From assembly GCA_024235995.1 (NCBI GenBank), contig JACKLI010000001.1, positions 2,418,001 to 2,482,000 on the forward strand: a stretch of 64,000 bases of DNA, in the 5' to 3' direction. Position 1 is the stretch's first letter, and the number at the start of each line of letters is the position of its first letter. Positions 15,737 to 24,795 of this stretch are shown here, piece after piece. Both the position numbers and the translations under genes were made by a program. The notes below the pieces were generated by a model. That model was not told the DNA's origin, did not search any database, and saw only the letters and a program-made list of their open reading frames with translations. This stretch comes from Burkholderiaceae bacterium. GTDB taxonomy: Bacteria; Pseudomonadota; Gammaproteobacteria; Burkholderiales; Burkholderiaceae_C.

Positions 15737-16702
15737 TCAGTCCTGTTGCAGCGCGTGCCACATCTGCTGGTCGCGCTCGGCCGTCCAGATGCGCGGGTCG
15801 CGGATGCCGCTGGCCTCGTCGTGCGCGCGCGTCACGTCGAAGGGCAGGCAGTGCTCGTAGATGAAGACCTGGGCGAACTTGGGGTCCATCGCCTTGCGGG
15901 TGTGGGCCATCGTGGCCTTCAGATCCATCCCCTGGGCCACGGCCTCCTGCGCGCTCTTGTAGAGCGTGGCGGTGAAGTCACGCGTGTAGGCCAGGCCTTT
16001 TTGCACCTGCTCGGGCGTCATCAGGGTGGGGCCGCGGCCGGGCACCAGCTTGTCGAACTTCATCGCGGCCAGCCGGTCCAGCGTTTGCGGCCAGTCGGCC
16101 AGGTAGGCGTCGCCGGTGTAGCAGGCCGCATCGGCCTCGACCAGGTCACCCGAGAAGCAGATTTTTTGCGCCGGCAGGTGGACGATGGTGTCGCCCTTGG
16201 TGTGGCCGCGGCCGATCTGCTGGATCTTGACCTCCAGCTTGCCCAGCCACAGCGTCATCTCGCCCTGGAAGGTGAGCGTGGGCCAGGTCAGGCCGGGCAC
16301 GCTCTCCACCGCCTGGAACAGGCGCGGAAAGCGGCCGATCTCCGAATCCATGTCCTGCTGGCCGCGCTCGACGATCAGGTCCCAGGTGTCCTGGCTGGCG
16401 ATGATTTGCTCCAGGCCTTCGCTTTTGTAGCCGCTGGCGCCCAGCACGCGCACCGCGTGGTAGTGGGTCAGCACCACGTACTTGATCGGCTTGTCGGTGA
16501 TCTCGCGGATCTTCTTGATCACGCCCTGCGCGGCCACGGGCGTGGCGGTGGCGTCGATGATCATGCAGCCGTCGTCGCCGATGATGACGCCGGTGTTCGG
16601 ATCGCCCTCGGCGGTGTAGGCGTAGGCGTTGTCACTCAGCTTGTCCCAGCTGATCTGCTTTTCTTCGAGGTCGGCGTGGGAGGCGAATTTCTTGTCGGAC
16701 AT
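15737..16702 (-). CDS. MBL-fold metallo-hydrolase with altered metal site
   Basis: The 321-residue protein has the metallo-beta-lactamase fold but an unusual active site. The canonical HxHxDH motif is THYHAVRVLG, so H80 and H82 stay while the Asp and third His positions are Val and Arg. GRGHTKGD supplies H167 and FSGDLVE the bridging Asp (D186), but the usual final histidine of PGHG is Arg in LVPGRGPTL. One metal site could remain. The ATG at 16702 has GGAGA upstream; the frame extends further into the promoter but those codons are not credited. Family members serve as lactonases, thioesterases or quinone-linked proteins; function here is unknown. Confidence 0.85.
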   Translation of the reverse strand: MSDKKFASHADLEEKQISWDKLSDNAYAYTAEGDPNTGVIIGDDGCMIIDATATPVAAQGVIKKIREITDKPIKYVVLTHYHAVRVLGASGYKSEGLEQIIASQDTWDLIVERGQQDMDSEIGRFPRLFQAVESVPGLTWPTLTFQGEMTLWLGKLEVKIQQIGRGHTKGDTIVHLPAQKICFSGDLVEADAACYTGDAYLADWPQTLDRLAAMKFDKLVPGRGPTLMTPEQVQKGLAYTRDFTATLYKSAQEAVAQGMDLKATMAHTRKAMDPKFAQVFIYEHCLPFDVTRAHDEASGIRDPRIWTAERDQQMWHALQQD

Positions 16703-16732
16703 GGCGGTCTCCATCGGGTTCGGGATGGCCGC

Positions 16733-16761
16733 ATTGTCTTCTGAAATTAGTTGTATGTCAA
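16733..16761 (-). promoter_or_regulatory. Sigma-70-type promoter for the MBL/monooxygenase operon
   Basis: On the minus strand a perfect -35 hexamer TTGACA (16761-16756) is followed after 17 bases by GACAAT (16738-16733), four of six matches to the -10 consensus. The predicted start of transcription is about 20-25 bases before the MBL ATG at 16702. The -35 box overlaps the palindrome TCAATTGA (16758-16765) and a wider TTGT...ACAA pair (16751-16773), a likely binding place for the adjacent IclR regulator. Confidence 0.6.
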
Positions 16762-16781
16762 TTGATTCGACAATGTTTAAT

Positions 16782-17630
16782 TCAAGACTTGGCCGGGTTG
16801 AAGCCCAGCCGGTGGGAGACGGCGTCGGCATGGGCGCGCAGCAAGCGCCCCGCAGGGCCGTCAATGTCGGCGTCGAACTGGCCCTGCGGACCGAACACGG
16901 TGATCACCAGCGCGATCTTGCCGTGGGCGTCGAACACCGGTGCGCTGAGCGTGTTGACGCCCGGCTGCGGCGTGGACAGCCCGCGCCCCATGCCGGCGGC
17001 GCGGATGTCGGCCAGCATCTGCCGCACCTCGGCGCTGTCGAAGGCGCCGGACGCGCCGCCCACCACGCGGCGGTGCTCGTCCTCCAGCATCGAGCGCACC
17101 ATCTTCTCGGGCAGGTAGGCGGCAAACACGCGCCCGGTGATGGTGTTGAACACCGACATCACCGTGCCCACGCGCAGGTTGACGTGCAGCGGGTAGCGCG
17201 GCTCGTCCAGCCGCACCACGGTGGGGCCCAGGTGGCCCCACACGCACAGCGCCACGCTCAGGTCGGCCTGGTCGCACAGCAGCGCGGCCTCCTGGCTGGC
17301 CTCGGTCAGCGGGTCGAGCTGCTGCAGCGCCGCCAGGCCCATCTGCAGCGCCGCCGGGCCCAGCTCGTAGTGGCCGGTGAGCGGGCTCTGCTTGACCATG
17401 CCCGCCGCCATGAAGCTGACCAGGTACGGATGCGCCTGGCCCGGCGGCATGTCGGCCAGCTGGGCCAGGTCCTTCAGCGGCAAGGGGCGGCGCTGCTCGG
17501 TCAGCGCCTGCAGCACGCGCATGCCAACCTCGATGGACTGGATGCGGCGCTGGCGCTTGGCGGGCGCGGCGTTCTCGCCTGCATCGGGAGGAAAGTGCGC
17601 CGAGGGTGGCGGAACGGCTGAGTTGGACAT
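16782..17630 (-). CDS. IclR-family transcriptional regulator
   Basis: The 282-residue protein has an N-terminal winged helix (RRIQSIEVGMRVLQALTEQ, then LKDLAQLADMPPGQAHPYLV) and a C-terminal IclR effector domain (VNLRVGTVMSVFNTITGRVF, AAGMGRGLSTPQPGVNTLSA, APVFDAHGKIALVITVFG). IclR proteins usually control catabolism of aromatic or other organic acids. The ATG at 17630 follows the gntR stop by four bases. An in-frame extension upstream runs into gntR and is not used. The next gene downstream is the MBL protein, whose promoter carries a palindrome suited to this regulator. Confidence 0.9.
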   Translation of the reverse strand: MSNSAVPPPSAHFPPDAGENAAPAKRQRRIQSIEVGMRVLQALTEQRRPLPLKDLAQLADMPPGQAHPYLVSFMAAGMVKQSPLTGHYELGPAALQMGLAALQQLDPLTEASQEAALLCDQADLSVALCVWGHLGPTVVRLDEPRYPLHVNLRVGTVMSVFNTITGRVFAAYLPEKMVRSMLEDEHRRVVGGASGAFDSAEVRQMLADIRAAGMGRGLSTPQPGVNTLSAPVFDAHGKIALVITVFGPQGQFDADIDGPAGRLLRAHADAVSHRLGFNPAKS

Positions 17631-17634
17631 GGAC

Positions 17635-18411
17635 TTATGGCCTGCGCATTCTGCGTGGTATCGGAAGACTTGCGTCGTTTGTGACATCGGCGTCCTGCGG
17701 CGCACCGTGGGACGGCAGGGGCTGCACTCCGGGGACGGAATCGCCTGCGTCCAGCAGCTTCTGGTAGTTGCGCCGGAAGATGAGGCCGGCATAGTAGACG
17801 TGTTCGCGCATCAACTGCTCTGCGCGCGTGCTGTCGCGCGCGACCACGGCCTCCACGATGCGATGGTGGTCTCCATGGGATCTCAGGATGATCGGATGAT
17901 CGTCCCAGAGAACAATGTGATCGGATGCAAACGGAATGGTCTGCGCCTGCTCGGCAAATCGCGTCACCCAAGGGTTCCCGGAAGCCTCCAGAAGAAGATC
18001 GTGGATTTCCACGTTCATCTGCTGGTACGGCTCATGATCCACGGAGTCGAGATATCCCTTGCCGAGGATCCGGTCGCCGATGGCCAGCAGGGATTGCAGG
18101 GACCGGATTTGTGCATCGGTCAGCCCGTGCGTCGCGGCGCTGCGGCAGGCGAGGCCTTCCAGCACCGACCGCACCTCGTAGGCCGCAGCAATCACATCAA
18201 GGTCGAAGCCCCGCACCAGGTAGCCCCGCTTCGGCTGGTGGGTGAGCAGCCCTTCGCTGGCGAGAGTCGCCAGCGCCGCGCGGATCGGTGTCCGTGACAC
18301 GCTCAGTTGCTCCGCCAGTGGCAACTCCTCGAGCCGCATGGCGGGCTTGAGTTGTCCGTGAAGTATCCAATCGCGGAGCGTTTCCGTCACGTCCTGAGTC
18401 AAGGTCTTCAT
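17635..18411 (-). CDS. GntR-family (FadR/FCD) regulator of the divergent SDR/ABC operon
   Basis: A 258-residue GntR regulator. The DNA-binding domain shows ETLRDWILHGQLKPAMRLEE, LAEQLSVSRTPIRAALATL and GLLTHQPKRGYLVRGF; the all-helical FCD domain has RSVLEGLACRSAATHG, VEIHDLLLEASGNPW and SHGDHHRIVEAVVARD, where histidines usually bind a metal and an organic-acid ligand. It diverges from the operon that starts at 18552, with two matching palindromes in the gap. Base composition is lower in GC at its start than in neighbouring genes. It lies four bases from iclR, so both regulators are likely on one transcript. Confidence 0.88.
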   Translation of the reverse strand: MKTLTQDVTETLRDWILHGQLKPAMRLEELPLAEQLSVSRTPIRAALATLASEGLLTHQPKRGYLVRGFDLDVIAAAYEVRSVLEGLACRSAATHGLTDAQIRSLQSLLAIGDRILGKGYLDSVDHEPYQQMNVEIHDLLLEASGNPWVTRFAEQAQTIPFASDHIVLWDDHPIILRSHGDHHRIVEAVVARDSTRAEQLMREHVYYAGLIFRRNYQKLLDAGDSVPGVQPLPSHGAPQDADVTNDASLPIPRRMRRP

Positions 18412-18434
18412 TGCGCTGCTTATTTGAGCATGGT

Positions 18435-18450
18435 TTCATGTATACATGAA
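18435..18450. promoter_or_regulatory. Perfect 16-base palindromic operator, gntR side
   Basis: TTCATGTATACATGAA is a perfect palindrome starting 24 bases upstream of the gntR start at 18411. The core ATGTATACAT is typical for FadR-subfamily operators. Its centre is 63 bases (six helical turns) from the centre of the matching site at 18501-18510. Confidence 0.75.
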
Positions 18451-18500
18451 TGTTCAAATATACCTTTTTAAGGGTAAATACCATGATTTTTTAAGCTTGC

Positions 18501-18510
18501 ATGTATACAT
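18501..18510. promoter_or_regulatory. Second ATGTATACAT operator, SDR/ABC operon side
   Basis: The same 10-base palindromic core as at 18438-18447 recurs about 40 bases before the first SDR start. The 140-base divergent region is much richer in A and T than the flanks, as expected for a regulated double promoter; I could not assign the -35/-10 boxes with confidence. Confidence 0.72.
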
Positions 18511-18551
18511 AATTCATGGCCAAGGTCATTTACTTGGACGGAGAACACTGC

Positions 18552-19397
18552 ATGAACGACGTCTCGCACGCGGCGAGCGGTAGCTGGCTAGGCTTTGAGA
18601 ATCTTGTCTGCGTCGTGACGGGTGCGGGCGGCGGGATTGGAGCCGAAGTGGTGCGACAACTCCTGGCGTCCGGCGCGCGGGTTGCCTTGCTCGACTTGGA
18701 TCGAGCCCGGGCCGCGGCGGTCGCTGATGGCGCCGACAGGACGATGGTTCTGGCTTGCGACGTCACGGATGCGAACAGCGTTCACGCGGCGGCCGAGGCG
18801 GTTCGCAACACCTGGGGGCCGGCCGCGGTGCTGGTCAACAACGCCGCGTCGCTGTACGCCGATGCGCTGATGGACATCGCCGTGGACAAGTGGAACCGGC
18901 TGCTGTCGGTCAACCTTACCGGCTACCTGCTGTGCGCGCAGGTCTTCGGCCGGCAGATGCGCGAGCGCGGCGGCGGGGCGATGGTCCACATCGCCTCGAT
19001 CTCGGGCGCCATCCCGCAGCCCTACAGCGGCGCCTACAGCGTCAGCAAGGCCGGCGTGAAGATGCTGTCGCAGCTGCTCGCGGCCGAACTGGGCGAGCAC
19101 GGCATCCGCAGCAACGTGGTAAGCCCCGCGATGGTCCGCACGCCCATGAGCGAGGGCATCTACACGCAGGACGCCGTGCGCCGCCAGCGCGAGCGCATGG
19201 TGCCGCTGGGCCGCATCAGCACGCCGGCCGACATCGCCGGCGCCGTACTTTTCCTGGCCAGCGAGCGCGCCGGCTACATCAGCGGCCAGGACATCCTGGT
19301 GGACGGCGCCCTCACCCAGAACTGGCTCGGCCTCGTCCCCCGCCCCGGCTTCCAAAAGGAAGACGCGGCCGCATCGGCCACCTCCAGTGATCTGTGA
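18552..19397 (+). CDS. Short-chain dehydrogenase/reductase, first of operon
   Basis: The 281-residue protein is a classical NAD(P)-dependent SDR. It has VVTGAGGGIGAEVV (TGxxxGxG), VLVNNAAS, IASISGAI with the catalytic Ser, and AYSVSKAGV with the Tyr-Lys pair, then SPAMVRTPMSEG. The start at 18552 has a CGGAG site; a longer reading from 18516 has none and begins at the edge of the operator. About 20 residues beyond the usual end (RPGFQKEDAAASATSSDL) are not typical. It probably oxidises a secondary alcohol in the unknown pathway encoded downstream. Confidence 0.88.
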   Translation: MNDVSHAASGSWLGFENLVCVVTGAGGGIGAEVVRQLLASGARVALLDLDRARAAAVADGADRTMVLACDVTDANSVHAAAEAVRNTWGPAAVLVNNAASLYADALMDIAVDKWNRLLSVNLTGYLLCAQVFGRQMRERGGGAMVHIASISGAIPQPYSGAYSVSKAGVKMLSQLLAAELGEHGIRSNVVSPAMVRTPMSEGIYTQDAVRRQRERMVPLGRISTPADIAGAVLFLASERAGYISGQDILVDGALTQNWLGLVPRPGFQKEDAAASATSSDL

Positions 19398-19431
19398 GCC
19401 CGGCGATCCCGCAACGATTTCGACCGCGACC

Positions 19432-19447
19432 AAAGGAGATCCCCTTG
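19432..19447 (+). promoter_or_regulatory. Ribosome-binding site fixing a TTG start
   Basis: AAAGGAG at 19432-19438 lies six bases before TTG at 19445. This spacing is ideal and the TTG opens directly onto a signal peptide, so the binding-protein gene uses TTG. An upstream in-frame ATG/GTG reading lacks a site and would bury the signal peptide. Confidence 0.75.
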
Positions 19448-20653
19448 AAAACCCTCATCAAGACCACCCTCGCCGCCGTAGCAGCCGCCACCGCACTGGC
19501 CGCTGCCGCCCAGAGCGAACCCGGACTGACCGACAAGAGCATCAAGATCGGCATGTTCAGCCCGCTGTCGGGCAACTCGATGGCCTACGGCTTCGACGTC
19601 GTCAACGCGGCGAAGATGTACTACGACAAGGTCAACAAGGAAGGCGGCATCAACGGCCGCAAGATCGAGATCGTCCTGGAGGACGACCGCTGCAACGCCA
19701 ATGATCTGCTGGCCGCGGTGAAGAAGCTCACCGAGCAGGACAAGGTCTTCCTGCTCAACGGCGGCTCCTGCTCGGGCCCGGTGGTCGGTGCCCGCGAGTA
19801 CGTGGAGCGCGAGAAGATCCCACTGGTCATGCTCAACGCCTCGGGCGATGGCGCGCTGTACCCGCCCTCCAAGTACATCTACGGCGCCTTCTCCATCTCG
19901 CAGCGCGCCGTCGGCGGCTCGATGGTCCAGTTCGCCGTCGAGCACCTGAAGGCCAAGAAGATCGGCTACATCAACCATGACGACGCCTACGGAGGATGGA
20001 ACCTGGAAGCCGCCGAATTCCAGGCCAAGAAGGTCGGTGCGACGCTGCAGGTGCAGTCGATCAACCCGAACATCACCGACGTCACCGCGCCGATGCTGAA
20101 GATTCGTGCCGCCAACCCGGACGTGCTGCTGATCACCACCTACGCCCGTCCGGTGAGCCTGCTGGTCAAGAAGGCGCACGAGCTGGGCTGGAACAAGCCG
20201 ATCGTCATCGCCGTCAACGGCACGGCCGACCTGAAGCAGCTCGTCGAGAACGTCGGCAACAAGGACGCGTTCAAGAACGTCTACCTGCAGGAGGTCATGC
20301 TCGACGTGCCCGGCGGCGAGCAGCTCAAGTGGGTCTACGATATGTACAAGCAGTACTACCCGGACTTGGCCGCCAAGCCGGGCTACCCGCAGACTTACAT
20401 GCCCTACGGCATTCCCTCGGCGATGGCGGTGGTCAACGCGCTCAAGGCCGCAGGCCCGCAGCCCACGCGCGAGAAATTCCTCGACGCGATGTCGAAGCTC
20501 AACTTCGACTCCAAGGTGATGGCTGGCCCGATCGCCTTCACGCCCACCGACCACGCGGCGCAGAAGGCGGCCATCTACCTGAAGTTCGACGGCGAGAACA
20601 AGACTCGGGTGCCGGGCAGCTACGCCAGCGCCTGGACCTACCAGCCCAAGTGA
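19445..20653 (+). CDS. Branched-chain-type ABC transporter substrate-binding protein
   Basis: The 402-residue product starts with a Sec signal peptide (KTLIKTTLAAVAAATALAAA, cleaved near AAA-QSEP) and is a LivJ/LivK-like periplasmic type I binding protein: LTDKSIKIGMFSPLSGNSMA, KVNKEGGINGRKIE and YINHDDAYGGWNLEA. Such proteins bind branched amino acids, but many close forms bind aromatic or other organic acids. Here the catabolic neighbours make an organic acid or aromatic ligand more likely than leucine. It precedes the permease and ATPase genes of the same importer. Confidence 0.9.
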   Translation: MKTLIKTTLAAVAAATALAAAAQSEPGLTDKSIKIGMFSPLSGNSMAYGFDVVNAAKMYYDKVNKEGGINGRKIEIVLEDDRCNANDLLAAVKKLTEQDKVFLLNGGSCSGPVVGAREYVEREKIPLVMLNASGDGALYPPSKYIYGAFSISQRAVGGSMVQFAVEHLKAKKIGYINHDDAYGGWNLEAAEFQAKKVGATLQVQSINPNITDVTAPMLKIRAANPDVLLITTYARPVSLLVKKAHELGWNKPIVIAVNGTADLKQLVENVGNKDAFKNVYLQEVMLDVPGGEQLKWVYDMYKQYYPDLAAKPGYPQTYMPYGIPSAMAVVNALKAAGPQPTREKFLDAMSKLNFDSKVMAGPIAFTPTDHAAQKAAIYLKFDGENKTRVPGSYASAWTYQPK

Positions 20654-20657
20654 GCGC

Positions 20658-21560
20658 ATGAGCCTTGACGAAATCTGGCTGTTCCTGCAGCAGGGCCTGC
20701 TGTCGGGGCTGGTGACGGGCAGCGTGTATGCGCTGCTCGCGCTCGCCATCGTGGCGGTGTTCAAGACCACCGACGTGCCCAACTTCGCGCAGGGCGAGAT
20801 GCTGATGATGGCCGGCTACGTGGCGCTGAGCCTGCTGCTGCTGGCGCATCTGCCCTACGCGGTGGTGATCCCACTCACGCTGGCGGTCATGGCGCTGGGC
20901 GGCGCGCTGTTCCAGCGTGTCGTGATGGAGCGCGTGACCGGCTCGCGCGGCGTCGGCGTGCAGCTCGTGATCGCCACGCTGGGCCTGGCCTACGTGCTCA
21001 AGGGCCTGGTGCGGCAGACCGGCCTGGGCGACACGCCGCGCTCGCTGCCCTCGCTGTTCTCCAGCGACACGGTGATGATTGGCGACGCGGCCCTGACCCA
21101 GCTGGACATCGCGATCTTCGTCGTCGCCGTCGTGGTGATGGTGCTCATCTACCTCATGTTCACCCACACACGCATCGGCAAGGCGATGCGCGCCGTCGGC
21201 ATGAACCCGCGCGCGGCGCAGATCGTCGGTATCCGCCTGTCGCGCATCCGCATGATGGTGTGGGCGCTGGCCGGACTGATCTCGGCCATCGCGGCGCTGC
21301 TCATCACGCCCAAGGTGCTGGTCACGCCCGACATCGCGCACATCGCCATCCTGGCCTACGCGGCGGCCATCGTGGGTGGCTTCACCAGCCTGCCCGGCGC
21401 CGTGGTCGGCGGCCTGCTGATCGGCGTGGTCGAGAACATGGTGGGCCTGTTCATCTCCACCAACGCCATCGTGGTGGCACCCTTCCTGGCGATCCTGGTG
21501 ACGCTGATCGTGCGGCCGCAGGGTCTGCTGGGCGGAAAGACGCAGGTGAAGAAGGTATGA
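20658..21560 (+). CDS. LivH-type ABC permease
   Basis: A 300-residue polytopic membrane protein of the branched-chain permease family, first type. It begins with GLLSGLVTGSVYALLALAIV and contains FAQGEMLMMAGYVAL and AIVGGFTSLPGAVVGGLLIG, the conserved LivH segments. It pairs with the LivM-type permease that starts four bases before this gene's end (ATGA overlap). It forms half of the membrane channel of an importer with two ATPases. Confidence 0.9.
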   Translation: MSLDEIWLFLQQGLLSGLVTGSVYALLALAIVAVFKTTDVPNFAQGEMLMMAGYVALSLLLLAHLPYAVVIPLTLAVMALGGALFQRVVMERVTGSRGVGVQLVIATLGLAYVLKGLVRQTGLGDTPRSLPSLFSSDTVMIGDAALTQLDIAIFVVAVVVMVLIYLMFTHTRIGKAMRAVGMNPRAAQIVGIRLSRIRMMVWALAGLISAIAALLITPKVLVTPDIAHIAILAYAAAIVGGFTSLPGAVVGGLLIGVVENMVGLFISTNAIVVAPFLAILVTLIVRPQGLLGGKTQVKKV

Positions 21561-22525
21561 GCAAGCGCTTTTCTGCGGATCATCTGGCGCTGCTCGTGCT
21601 GCTGGCCGTGCTGTGCGTGCTCCCGTTCACCGTGACGGGCTACGTGCTGTACGTGGTCAACCTGCTGATGGTCTTCGTCGTGCTCGCGCTGGGCCTGCAC
21701 GTGGTCATTGGCGAGGCCGGCCAGTTCGCCCTGGCGCACACGGCCTTCTATGGCATCGGCATCTACACGGCCGGGCTCATCAACACGACATGGCACCCGC
21801 CCTTCGTCGTCTCGATCCTGGCCGGCGGCCTGCTGTCGGCGGTGCTGGGCTACGTGATCGGCTTCCTGGCGTTGCGCATGCGCGACATCTACCTGGCGCT
21901 GGCCACCTTCGCCTTCGGCGAGGCCATGCAGTGGGTGTTCCTGAACTGGGAGTCGGTCACCAACGGCTCCAACGGCATGCGCATGCAGCCGGCGCAGCTG
22001 TTCGGGCTGACGCTGACCAACGACCTGCAGGCCTATCCCTTCGTCATCGCCATCGCGGCGCTGATGCTGTGGGTGACGGTGTGGCTGTCGCGCTCGCAGT
22101 TCGGCTCCGCGCTGCGCGCCGTGCGCGAGAGCGACGTCGCCGCCATGGCGATGGGCATCAACGCGCGCGCCATGAAGCAGGCGGCCTTCGCCGTCTCCGC
22201 AGCCTTCGCCGGCATCGCGGGCGGCATGTACACCCTGTTCATCTCCTTCATCCACCCGGAGAGCCTGGGCTTCCAGACCACCATCCTGATCCTGACGATG
22301 GTGGTGGTCGGCGGCATCGGCTCGGTGCGCGGCGCGGTGGCCGGCGCCATGGTCTTCGGCATCATCTCCGAGTTGCTGCGCCAGGCGCTGTCGATCCAGG
22401 AGATTCTTTACGGCGTCATCCTGCTGGGCTTCATGATGTTCAAGCCGCGCGGCCTGTTTGCTGGATCTAAGAAACGGGTGGCGAAGGCGCCGGCTATCCA
22501 TGCACGGCAGGAAGGTTCCGCATGA
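21557..22525 (+). CDS. LivM-type ABC permease
   Basis: The 322-residue membrane protein is a LivM-like permease with YVVNLLMVFVVLALGLHVV, GEAGQFALAHTAFYGIGIYT and VVGGIGSVRGAVAGAMVFG. It overlaps the LivH-type gene by four bases and the LivG-type ATPase gene by four bases, both as ATGA, showing translational coupling. The C-terminal tail (KKRVAKAPAIHARQEGSA) is longer and more basic than common, and cytoplasmic. Confidence 0.9.
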   Translation: MSKRFSADHLALLVLLAVLCVLPFTVTGYVLYVVNLLMVFVVLALGLHVVIGEAGQFALAHTAFYGIGIYTAGLINTTWHPPFVVSILAGGLLSAVLGYVIGFLALRMRDIYLALATFAFGEAMQWVFLNWESVTNGSNGMRMQPAQLFGLTLTNDLQAYPFVIAIAALMLWVTVWLSRSQFGSALRAVRESDVAAMAMGINARAMKQAAFAVSAAFAGIAGGMYTLFISFIHPESLGFQTTILILTMVVVGGIGSVRGAVAGAMVFGIISELLRQALSIQEILYGVILLGFMMFKPRGLFAGSKKRVAKAPAIHARQEGSA

Positions 22526-23278
22526 GCGCCGCGCCCTTCCTCGACGTGCGCGGCATCACGGTGCGCTTCGGTGGGCTGACGGCCGTGAACAACCTGTCCT
22601 TCCAGGTGCAGCGCGGCACCATCCACGCGCTGATCGGACCCAACGGCGCGGGCAAATCGACCACCTTCAACTGCATCTCGCGCTACTACCAGCCCACCGC
22701 AGGCAGCATCGTGCTGGACGGCGTGGATGTGAGCCACGCCCGGCCGAACCGGATGGCCGGCCTCGGCGTGGCCCGCACCTTCCAGAACCTGGAGCTGTTC
22801 GGCGAGCTCAGCGTGTACGAGAACGTGCTGCTGGGCTGCTACTCGCACAGCGCCAACCCGCTGGGCCGCCTGCTGCGCCGGCCCGACGCGGCCACGCGCG
22901 ATCTGGTGAACAGCCTGATCGAGCGCGTGGGTCTCACCCACGACCGCGACACCACCGCCCGCGAACTGGACTTCGGCCATCAGAAGCTGCTGGAGCTGGC
23001 CCGTGCGCTGGCGCTGAAGCCGCGCCTGCTGCTGCTGGACGAGCCGGCCGCCGGCCTGCGCAACCGCGACATCGAGAGCCTGGACCGCTTGCTGACCGAG
23101 CTGGCCCGCAGCGACGGCATCACCGTGCTGCTGGTGGAGCACGTGATGCAGCTGGTGATGGCGATTTCGGATCGCGTGACCGTCATGTCCTTCGGCGAGA
23201 AGATTTCGGAAGGTACGCCCACCGAGGTGAGCCATGATCCCAAAGTGATCCAGGCCTATCTCGGCAAGGGAGCCGCCC

Positions 23279-23286
<8 letters not shown>
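22522..23286 (+). CDS. LivG-type ABC ATPase
   Basis: A 254-residue ATPase. Walker A is GPNGAGKST (about residues 39-47), Walker B is LLLLDEPAAGL, the H-loop is LLVEHVMQLV, and the signature position reads LDFGHQKLLELARAL, the relaxed form common in LivG proteins. The first ten residues after the start match the family. It overlaps the next ATPase gene by eight bases. Confidence 0.92.
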
Positions 23287-23998
<712 letters not shown>

Positions 23999-24030
23999 AG
24001 ACACCGCGGCAGCATGAAGGAACGCTCCCC

Positions 24031-24783
24031 ATGGATCTTCTGAAGGACAAGCTCGCCCTCATCACGGGCGGCGGCGGCGGCCTGGGCTCGGCCATGGCGC
24101 GCGGCTTCGCCCGCCAGGGCGCGCGCGTGATCGTGGCCGACATCGACCCGGCCCGCGCGCAGGCCATTGCAGGCGAGGTGCGCGGCGCCGGCGGTACCGC
24201 CTGGGCCGAATCGATCGACGTGACCGACCGCGCCGCCGTGGTAGCCCTGGCCGATTCGCTCACGCAGCGGCTCGGCCCCATCGACGTGCTGGTGAACAAC
24301 GCCGGCATCTCGGCGCGCGCCCGCATCGACGACCCGCACGCGGCCGAGACCTGGGACCGGCTGATCCAGGTCAACCTGCAGGGCCTGTTCAACGTCACGC
24401 ACGCCTTCGTGCCGGCGCTCAAGCAGTCGCACGGCTGCATCGTCAACCTGTCGTCGATCGTCGCCTTCGTCAGCGGCATCTCGTCGGCCGGCTACATCGC
24501 GTCGAAGGGCGCAGTGCGCTCCTTCACGCAGGCGCTGGCGCGCGATCTGGCGCCGCATGGCGTGCGCGCCAACGCGGTGGCGCCGGGGCTGATGCTCACC
24601 GACATGGTGACGCCGCAGCTGCAGGTGCCTGGCGGCACCGACTGGTACATGAGCCGCGTGCCGATGAAGCGCGGCGGCGAGCCCGACGAAATCGTCGGAC
24701 CCGTGGTGTTCCTCGCCTCATCCCTGGCCAGCTACGTCAACGGCGTGGTGCTGCCGGTGGACGGTGGTTTTCTCTCCGCATAG
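24031..24783 (+). CDS. Short-chain dehydrogenase/reductase, second of operon
   Basis: The 250-residue SDR has ALITGGGGGLGSAMARGFAR (cofactor loop), VLVNNAGISAR, NLSSIVAFVSG, GYIASKGAV (Tyr-Lys) and NAVAPGLMLTDMV. I prefer the ATG at 24031, with AAGGAA upstream, over a GTG at 23995 that overlaps the ATPase stop. It probably performs an NAD(P)-linked alcohol/ketone step in the same pathway as the two other SDRs. Confidence 0.88.
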   Translation: MDLLKDKLALITGGGGGLGSAMARGFARQGARVIVADIDPARAQAIAGEVRGAGGTAWAESIDVTDRAAVVALADSLTQRLGPIDVLVNNAGISARARIDDPHAAETWDRLIQVNLQGLFNVTHAFVPALKQSHGCIVNLSSIVAFVSGISSAGYIASKGAVRSFTQALARDLAPHGVRANAVAPGLMLTDMVTPQLQVPGGTDWYMSRVPMKRGGEPDEIVGPVVFLASSLASYVNGVVLPVDGGFLSA

Positions 24784-24795
24784 ATGGGATCGGAC

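Noticed and set aside
13925..16744. A 939-codon plus-strand frame opposite the monooxygenase and MBL genes
   Set aside because: It crosses an intergenic hairpin and promoter and has no recognisable domain.
18498..18513. TTGCAT...CATAAT as promoter of the SDR/ABC operon
   Set aside because: The spacing between the two boxes is far too short, so no promoter was assigned.
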